64,000 bases of DNA. Source: Procambarus clarkii (taxonomy: Eukaryota; Arthropoda; Malacostraca; Decapoda; Cambaridae). The translations under genes were made by a program, and so were the position numbers. Below the pieces are notes generated by a model. That model was given only the letters and a program-made list of their open reading frames with translations. It searched no databases and was not told the origin of the DNA. This document shows positions 55,797 through 64,000 of the stretch, in pieces. Positions within the stretch are counted from its first letter, which is position 1. Each line of letters opens with the position of its first letter. The stretch is taken from positions 26,304,349 through 26,368,348 of the forward strand of contig NC_091181.1 in the NCBI RefSeq assembly GCF_040958095.1, given 5' to 3'.

Positions 55797-57972
55797 GGCC
55801 CTGAAGACAACATCTCAGTCTTGGTCCTAAAGACCATATAAAATACTAACAAGACTACATTAATTTTGATAAATACAAAAACTTGTTTGTGAAATCAAGA
55901 ATAAGGAACGTTTGGTCATTTTTATACTTCATCTTATCTTGCGGGCATACAAGGTTACGTGAGAATGGGCATTCATGCCCAAGTGGTGGAGTCGATGGGT
56001 ATTCTGGCAACAATTGAGGCCAGGGAATATTCAGAACCCTGAACTAGTTTTATCCCTGAAGGGAATACTTTTTCTGTATAGTGGTGACGTCAACATGCCT
56101 GGAGGAGGTAATGTGTGCCACATTAACACAAAGGTCACAACAAATTGTCGCAGTTTTGACTCGCGCAGCGAGGCTGGTGTCCGGAGAGAGAGGGGGGGGG
56201 GGGGGATGGGGTACGGATAGAGGGGGGAAGGAGAGGTCCGCAGGCCAAGGACGCTATGGCAGGGCCTTCCACTGACACCTGCTCTATCCTCCACCTCGCC
56301 CACCTTCCCCATAACTATCTATCCCTACCCCAACATAATTCCAACAGTAATCCACAGCTATGACGGTCATTTCTCATATTAGTATTAGTATTAAAACTGC
56401 TCTGCAAATATAATTTGCGAGAATAATTTAAGAGTCCTCCGTAAATGAGAATGGAACATCGAGTCTTCAGAATAAATACATTAATTACATACACGCGGGA
56501 TACAAGCGTATACAACAGGATGCAACGTGACAAATAACTTGTCGGAAAATCCGACACCATTTAATAATCATACAGATAATAGCTGTATTGTATAAACAAG
56601 TTAACCATAGAAAACGTAACTTGTAGTGGAATTACCGTCTATAGAAAACAGGATATCATCACCACATACTATTATATTCACCACCTATTATGGTGGGAAT
56701 TATTCTTAAATACATTAGTCTTTGGACTTTACCATCATAAAACATTTCATATAAATTAACTTAATTATCAATATTAAAGTAGAGTAAATGTGACCCTTCT
56801 ATCACTTTCTGTCATCTGGACAATGTAGGCCAGGCATCAGGGAGGAAGGAGGGGCAGCCATTGTTATTGTCACCTCCGAGACGCGTGGAGCAAATTTGGC
56901 TCCTATTATATCTGGACAATGTCGGCCAGTAGCGTCAGTAGTATGGAGTGTTAGACATTGACATTGTTTATATTAGACCAGAGGCTCACGGGAGCAAATT
57001 CGGCTCCTGTTAATTTTACTTGGACGTAGTGTTATGGAAACCAAAGGTGTACCATTATCAACACGCTGTCAACAAATCAAGTTAAGTGTTCTTCCGAAAC
57101 CCATGTATCTTTCATTTATGGCCATTAATGTCATTATATAGGGTGAACCGGTTAGAGCACGTGGTAGCCTCAAACTAAAGGTAACTAAGCCAGGTCTTCA
57201 TTGTTCCATGTACAGTATTTTCTCTGATATACCTGTCATATATAGGATTCTGGCTTTACAGCTAGCGCCCTTTTGACAGGTCAAGACGAGGAAGCATGCT
57301 TTGTGCATCAGTTACCAGGGTGATGGAAGCTACCTCAAAGAGGGAAAATGTGGTGTCTACACCCTAGTTATACCTGGTGGACTAACCTGCTGTACTATAA
57401 GATAAGGAACCTCTTCAATGTGTGTAGTTAATACTGTAGTTTGATTGGCTGCATATATATAAATTCATTTAATATAAACCCCTCCTAATGTGTAGAGGAT
57501 CGATTTGTGAGATTATGAGATTATTGCAGAAATACAGTCCACTTATCATTATACAAATTGCTATCGAAGTATACGAATTAACGTAAATATAAATTCATAT
57601 AATTTAAATAAATATAAATCTCACAGGTCGGTTCCCACATAACTGTATGCAATACTGTATGCAAACAATAACTGTTTGCATTCTACGAAGTTTAGAAGAA
57701 AATTAGGCACAGTGGAAACATCGCATAAAAGACAATTCGAGGTCAGTTGCCTAAAACTGGTTGCTTATCAGTTGGTGCATTTATCAACATTGGTATAGGT
57801 GCATTTACCAGACCCTGGAGTGTCGAGCCAAATTGCCTGCTCTCTGACCCTAGAAGCAATTAACACGGGCAGATAAATCTTAATTCCTGCCACGTGACGG
57901 GTCACTGTCAACAATGCCTAAGTCACGCTAAAGACGCCTCAGGAAGTAACGAGAAAACATCAGCGTACGATC

Positions 57973-57974
<2 letters not shown>
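55794..57974. other. no gene; one old tandem duplication
   Basis: AT-rich with a G-rich patch at about 56185-56255. At 56814-57022 two related blocks of about 100 bp stand in tandem (TCTGGACAATGTAGGCCAG and TCTGGACAATGTCGGCCAG; GGAGCAAATTTGGCTCCT and GGAGCAAATTCGGCTCCT). Confidence 0.5.

Positions 57975-58057
<83 letters not shown>
57975..58057. repeat. (GA)n microsatellite
   Basis: About 82 bp of GA. Confidence 0.98.
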
Positions 58058-58058
<1 letters not shown>

Positions 58059-58312
58059 AAAACAGCCCTCAATATAAAATTGGACGCGGTCCACTTAAGA
58101 ACCCAGGTTCAGGGGCATGCACCTATCGCGACAGACGACGTAGACGACATGTGGCGCGTCAGATGTCACACAAGCAATATTTGCCGGGCGATAGACGTCA
58201 CACCCCCAGACTTTGCGACAATTGTGCGAGGGTGGAGGCACGACACCGGGCGTGGCAGACAGCCGCGCCAGGCACTAAGCTAACACGCCTGTCTTCCCTC
58301 CACGACACAACA

Positions 58313-58488
58313 CAGACCAGGTCGTCAACCTCTACAGACCTGTCGTCGACCTCTACAAACCTGGTCGTCAACCCACACAGACCCGGTCGTCAACCTCTAC
58401 AGACTCGGTCGTCAACCCACACAGACCTGGTCGTCAACCCACACAGACCTGGTTGTCAACCCACACAGACCTGGTCGTCAACCCACAT
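58313..58488. repeat. 22-bp minisatellite, about 8 copies
   Basis: Units of about 22 bp, CAGACCTGGTCGTCAACCC with ACA, or with CTCTA in place of CCACA. The left copies are the most diverged. Confidence 0.92.
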
Positions 58489-58744
58489 GGGAGAGCTTGA
58501 TTTAGAACCCCTGAAAAGAAGCACTACCAGTAAGTGCCTCCCAACCCCACTCAACCTATCATTGACTATGGCGAAGTGAGGGCTAGCTGGAGAGTCGAAA
58601 TAGCCTAAGCTCCTCTATCTTTTTTTGTGATGCATTTTATTATATTAATAAACTTAATTGAACTTGAAGTCTAGCCTCCTAGCCATGTTACACCTAAAGG
58701 GTTCCATCTAGCCTTTCCTGACGTTTGAAATCTTTCCACTTGTA

Positions 58745-58926
58745 CATAATAATAATAATAACAATAATAATAATAATAATAATAACAACAATAAAATAAT
58801 AATAATACACAGAGAAATCATATTATCGTGATATATCAATGAACAAATCCACAGGGGCTGTGATAAGGGCTCGAACCTATGCACTGGGTGTTCCCAGGCG
58901 AGCTCTAGACAACTGCACCACGACAC
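58745..58926 (-). mobile_element. tRNA-like SINE with (AAT)n-type tail
   Basis: Minus strand: TCGTGGTGCAGTTGTCTAGA (A-box region), B box AGGTTCGAGCCC, then ATCACAGCCCCTGTGGATTT and a (TTA)n-type tail (58745-58806). It is head to head with the next element. Confidence 0.75.
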
Positions 58927-58927
58927 C

Positions 58928-59022
58928 ACGTCGTGGCGCAGTCGAATAGAGCGTGGGAACACTCTGCACACAAGTTCGAACCTTCATCACGGCTCTTGTG
59001 GATTTGTTCAATAATAATAATA
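58928..59022 (+). mobile_element. tRNA-like SINE, head-to-head partner
   Basis: Plus strand: CGTCGTGGCGCAGTCGAATA, B box AAGTTCGAACCT, then ATCACGGCTCTTGTGGATTT and (AAT)n. Same family as the adjoining minus-strand copy; the 5' ends meet at CACCACGTCGTGG. Confidence 0.75.
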
Positions 59023-59128
59023 AAGTGCACTGAATTCGCAATAGTGCAATGAAAAGCATATATGTATATAAAACACATACACAGGTTATATTACATTGTA
59101 TATATACGTATCACATTTATATATATAA

Positions 59129-59400
59129 GGCCTCTAATGTGGTTGTATGAATGTTTGACAGCGTGTGGTTGTATGAATGTTTGACAGCGTGTGGTTGTAT
59201 GAATGTTTGACAGCGTGTAGTTGTATGGATGCTTGACAGCGTGTGGTTATATAAATGTTTGACAGCGTGTAGTTGTATGAATGATTGACAGCGTGTGATT
59301 GCAAGGATGTTTGACAACTTATAGTAGAAGGCCTAAAGATGTCAACAAGCGTGTAATTCAAAATATGTTGGACGGCTTGAGGCTGTAAATATACGCAACA
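59129..59400. repeat. 26-bp minisatellite, about 7 good copies then decaying
   Basis: GTGTGGTTGTATGAATGTTT with GACAGC. Copies become irregular right of 59300. Confidence 0.93.
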
Positions 59401-61867
59401 ATGTATGCTAGACACACATTAATTAAACAGACAGACAAGAATTTAGAATATAAAAAATATATAAAAAGATAAAATAATCACCTATAGGGCAACAAAACGC
59501 ACGAGACAGATACACAAATAGATTTTGGGTATCCAAGCCTGATGCGATGTAAGTGTACTTCTGATGTTCTACTGCTCCCTTTCATCAAACCAAGTGGTTC
59601 GTAGGTGGATACAAATAGATGTACGACTTGTTTCAAGGAATGAGAAGTGCGGAGGTTAAGGCTTGGGGCGACGGGCAGCTGGCTATAGTGGGTATTGATC
59701 GTCATGTCTGGGATGAGGTGTGGCACCAGCGTGGCCCGGGGCACTGTCTAGCCAAGTTAGCGATGCCAAGCCTCACCATAACACAAGACATCGCACCGCT
59801 AGCCTCGCCTAGCTGACCACAGATGTAAATTGTCTTGTATAGACACTGTTGTGGGCCACTTCTTGGCATACTTGTGATAGAAAAAAAGACTATATATATA
59901 TACATATATATACAGTATATAGATTTAACCACCTTTGGTGCAACTGTGGGGACCCCATAGCCTTGGAGAAGGAAATAAAGAGCATTCAGTCTTGTTATTT
60001 ATCTTTAAATTCATACGATTATTTGCTTCTCCTGCCACCTTTTTAAGAAATATATTTTACAGCTGCATAGTTATGCAATTTATTGATTATAAAATCAAAA
60101 CATTACAAATAATAAAAGTTTGTTTCCTAAAAAGTTGCATTATTTTAACTGTTGTGCAGACACCGAGGATGCCATGTGCATTTTCCCTAAGGATAGCCCA
60201 GTTCATCCTCCTGTTTACACAATACTTTTTATAACTATGTGGACAATCGTACATACAGACATAATGACAATTAGATAGTAGAAATGGGTACTATTCACTT
60301 TATAGTCTGAAAAAAAAACTAAAGCTAAAAACAAAACTTAAATATTCCTAGGCTTAGTATAGCACATATATATTTACTATATTACACCTCGGATAGTGTG
60401 TATTATGCCTAGGAAGGTTAGGTTAGGTTAAGTTTTCTTTGCAACGTCAGTACAACAACTTTTTCAGTTTGTCAAGAATACGATTTCTACTTTCTAATTG
60501 CCTTTTACGTGAATATATGTACGATGGTCCTCTTCGTTAATGTAAGTACTTCCTAAACAGGAGACTGGGCTTGATAGCCACATTGAAGTGCTAGAATAAG
60601 AAACTGGCTGCTCTAGGGTCTCGTTGTTTTGATGAGCCTGGATGGTTAGAAAAGGAGACTCTCCCTCTGCTGGACACTGGGGAGAGGGCAGGCTCCTCTT
60701 AATAATATGGTTACCTATAACAAACATTAATCTTTCATAATTCCATTACATCATATTACACTGGTATTTTACATACGTCGCTTTCTAGCTGTAAAAATTG
60801 CATGTATCATTAGATGAGGCTAGGTTGACTTTTCAGTTTTGAATAATTAGGTTTTAACAGCGTGGTTGACAAGTCAATAACTCGGTTAAAGCTAAAGGTA
60901 AAAAACTAAATGGTTGATTTGATAAGAGACTCAAGGCTTGTAGCCTAGTAATGTAATCTTGTGATTGTCGAGTGTTCAGCGCTTATACTGCAGTGTTACC
61001 GAAGTGGGGTAGGAAAGACGGTTTGGTGTTGGGCATAAGGCTTTTCAATCAACCTCTGGAGGTTTAATAGCTTACAATAGCCTACAGATCAACCATTAAA
61101 TGTATATACTTTAGGCATGAACATTGTCCAGGAGTATAGTAAACTCTCAGTTTATATACAAAGAAGAGGGATACACCTCTCAGTGTACAGTATATATTTC
61201 CCTTGAGGAAAGACGGAGTATCCTGGAGATAAAGCATGTGAAGAAAAGCAACTTGAAACGTTACAGAAGAAGTTTGTCCTTAAATGTAGTATATTGTCCA
61301 CAGACAACACCACACTGGCTGGCCTGTCAATTTCAGGCCAGCGCTGGGTAAATTAAATGCAGATAAACATTCTCTCTCGACGACCAAATTAACTGCTCTA
61401 AAATGAATACCAAAAACTGCGAACGATTTAAGCGCTTGCTTCCACTTACTGTATTCAAGGAGGGATGGAAGCAGGTGATTTACAGGCAGTGATTCGTGAG
61501 GTCGGGCCTCAAGCGTATATATACTTGACCGGCCAAGTGTGGACTCGACAAGCAGGTTGAGTGTGGTCTCATGGGGATATATATCGCCTTTCCTCACCTG
61601 CTGTGTTCAACGTTATGTGACGTTACAGTCTTCTGAAAATGATTGTAAACTGTTGTTTGAGCATAAGCACTAAGTGTGCCTTTCTGTATGTGTACTGAAA
61701 TATCACTATCATCAGTATCAACACTATTGTAGTAGTAGCAGTAGCAGCAGTTAGGTTCAAACAAACTGGATGTTAAGAGATCCAAAGCATCAGTAGGTCC
61801 AGCCTCATCAGTAAGTGTAAGTCTGTACACTGAGAGCTGTGCCCCGACCGGGAACACTTCTTAATAA
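59401..61867. other. no supported gene
   Basis: Largely AT-rich. A less AT-rich part at 59620-59820 has short ORFs on both strands without domains. A TTAGGTTAGGTTA string at about 60418 is too short to be telomeric. The minus-strand ORF at 61594-61857 contains a Tyr/Cys run from a GTA/GCA repeat and is not called. Confidence 0.4.
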
Positions 61868-62022
61868 GCAGGCGATGAGTCACAATAACGTGGCTGTAGT
61901 TTGACCAGACCACACACTAGAAGGTGAAGGGACGACGACGTTTCGGTCCGTCCTGGACCATTCTCAAGTCGATCGACTTGAGAATGGTCCTTCACCTTCT
62001 AGTGTGTGGTCTGGTCAGACCT
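61868..62022. mobile_element. R2 fold-back element with asymmetric arms
   Basis: A full R2 unit (GGCGATGAGTCACAATAACG to TTCTCAAGTCGATC) is followed by its reverse complement, in which about 27 bp (the GGACGGACCG... to CGTCCC part) is deleted. The hairpin would carry a bulge. Compare the more symmetric copy at 39088. Confidence 0.88.
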
Positions 62023-62071
62023 CTTAATAACCTTTACGCATTCAACAGGCCTTTAAGCCCAACACTGTTTA

Positions 62072-62352
62072 CTAGTTGTGTTTTTGCGGGGGTTGAGCTT
62101 TGCTCTTTCGGCCCGCCTCTCAACTGTCAATCAACTGTTTACTACTTTTTTTTTTCCACACCACACACACACACACACCCCAGGAAGCAGCCCGTGACAT
62201 CTGACTAACTCCCAGGTACCTATTTACTGCTAGGTAACAGGGGCACTTAGGGTGAAAGAAACTTTGCCCATTTGTTTCTGCCTCGTGCGGGAATCGAACC
62301 CGCGCCACAGAATTACGAGTCCTGCGCGCTATCCACCAGGCTACGAGGCCCC
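62072..62352 (-). mobile_element. full-length tRNA-derived SINE, head A, tail i (reference copy)
   Basis: The cleanest example, about 281 bp. The head keeps a full seven-pair acceptor stem (GCCTCGT/ACGAGGC), a five-pair T stem (GCGGG/CCCGC) and an anticodon arm CAGGA-CTCGTAA-TTCTG, reading a CGU (Thr) anticodon. Then come the central domain, the ACACAC linker in reverse, an A-rich stretch and tail i ending CACAACTAG. Intact A and B boxes make RNA polymerase III transcription plausible. Confidence 0.94.
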
Positions 62353-62670
62353 ACCCCTGTACCCCTGAGGCCACTGTACCCCTGGGCACAAGCAGTGTGA
62401 GTGGAGGCCACATCCCGCCTCCGTGCAGGCGACACCCCGGGGTCACCCTAAGCCCCAACATGGCCAGGTAAATACTGACAAGCTGAAATATTTACACTTT
62501 GTGTTAATTGTCTGGGATTTAATTATTTTCGTTTCACAACTTATTTTCGAGAGTCTATCATTGTAAAATTCTGTGTATTATTGTAGTATTATCATTAACA
62601 TATATACATGAATAAAGTCAGTTTCACTCATGAATAAGGTTAGAGTTTTTCTGTTCATATTTAACCAATT
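62353..62670. other. no gene seen
   Basis: GC-rich for the first 110 bp, then AT-rich. No recognisable element. Confidence 0.4.
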
Positions 62671-63240
<570 letters not shown>

Positions 63241-63296
63241 ATACAGCCCACAACAGCTGTAATTTCCAGGTACCTATGCATCAATTGAAATGAACT

Positions 63297-63299
<3 letters not shown>

Positions 63300-63388
<89 letters not shown>
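63300..63388. repeat. (GT)n microsatellite
   Basis: About 88 bp of GT, ten bases left of the TIR element. Confidence 0.98.
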
Positions 63389-63389
<1 letters not shown>

Positions 63390-63398
63390 TATATGTCG

Positions 63399-63774
63399 TA
63401 CCTAGTAGCCAGAACGCACTTCCCGGCCTACTATGCAAGGCCCGTTTAACCTAATAGGCCGAGTGATTTTCTTTATTTTCAATAAATTGTTTCCAATTAG
63501 TTTATTTGAATTATTTTTATTATATTATATTAAGAACATAAATTACTGACGTAGTTGTGTTAGTTTAGGTTAGGTAGGGTTGGTTAGGTTCGGTCATATA
63601 TCTACGTTAGTTTTAACTCAAATTTAAACAAAATAACTTATACATAATGAAATGGGCAGATTTATCATTTCATAAGAAAAAAATCGAAAAACATATAAAT
63701 TCAGGAAAACTTGGCTTATTAGGCAAATTGGGCCTTACGTAGTAGGCCGAGTACGACGTTCTGGCTACTAGGTA
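63399..63774. mobile_element. TIR-bounded non-autonomous DNA element (MITE), about 376 bp
   Basis: The left end TACCTAGTAGCCAGAACG and GGCCTACTATGCAAGGCCCG pair with the right end complement (GGGCCTTACGTAGTAGGCC and CGTTCTGGCTACTAGGTA). The inverted repeats are about 45 bp and imperfect. The interior is AT-rich with TTAGGTTAGGTAGGGTTGG. No ORF. A second TACCTAGTAGCCAGAAC follows at 63790, so a further partial end is present. Confidence 0.85.
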
Positions 63775-64000
63775 GTATACCAGGTAGTATACCTAGTAGC
63801 CAGAACTACTAGTTCCCATTACAATACCCATTTGTGACAAGTGTAAGTTTTTCAGGATCACATTTAAACCGAGGAAAAATTGTCTAGTCCGCAGTACGTG
63901 AAATACGTTCCTGGTTAAACACGGGCGGATCTGGTGAGTTACTGGACGGGTTATACCGGCCAAAACAGAGCAGGTAACCTAACCCACCTATCCCTCCCCC
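63775..64000. other. no gene; extra TIR-like end at left
   Basis: A partial copy of the element terminus occurs at 63790-63806 after two GGTAGTATACC units. The remainder is unremarkable. Confidence 0.5.

Noticed and set aside
60415-60440. Interstitial arthropod telomere (TTAGG)n
   Set aside because: Only two to three degenerate units; a similar short string lies inside the MITE at 63.57 kb.

Overview
This window looks like nuclear DNA of a decapod crustacean, most likely a crayfish or a close relative. This is an inference. It rests on the very high density of (CA), (TA) and (GA) microsatellites and long minisatellites, several families of tRNA-derived SINEs, a CR1/Jockey-like LINE, dispersed fold-back elements of a kind I associate with decapod genomes, and a spliced arthropod-type BAG gene. 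Nothing prokaryotic is present: no operons, no ribosome binding sites and no CRISPR array. The long repetitive ORFs that cross several frames are by-products of tandem repeats.

The one convincing host gene is on the minus strand at 25686-27749. It is the 3'-terminal coding exon of a BAG-domain co-chaperone (BAG3/starvin/Samui type), with a clear splice acceptor, a branch-point candidate and a downstream AATAAA. Its upstream exons were not found; they lie further right or outside the window.

Layout. 1-6.2 kb: microsatellites and three minisatellites, led by a 3.3-kb array of 28-bp units. 6.2-20 kb: a MITE, many SINE copies, a LINE with an open reverse-transcriptase frame (14.5-15.7 kb), a dead LINE copy, and 25-, 59-, 40-, 21-, 26- and 17-bp arrays. 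20-25.4 kb: (TA)n tracts and 41-, 16- and 53-bp arrays. 25.4-28 kb: the BAG exon and intron. 28-42.1 kb: a second MITE copy, arrays of 18, 27/24, about 31, 37, 53 and 40 bp, SINEs and LINE remnants. 42-64 kb: mostly AT-rich sequence with few arrays, scattered SINE, LINE and fold-back copies, and a TIR element at the right end. Named tandem arrays fill roughly a quarter of the window, nearly all of it left of 50 kb.

The most interesting structure is in the retroposons. At least four kinds of tRNA-like head are joined to one shared central domain, and that domain is joined to at least three different 3' tails. Two of the tails match the 3' ends of two LINE subfamilies present in this window, as expected if those LINEs mobilise the SINEs. 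The LINE/SINE 3' termini also appear to seed tandem repeats: a 14-bp array at 52.4 kb, (GT)n tracts at the core-tail junction, and a (TA)n tract at 45.4 kb whose unexpanded counterpart lies at 47.8 kb.
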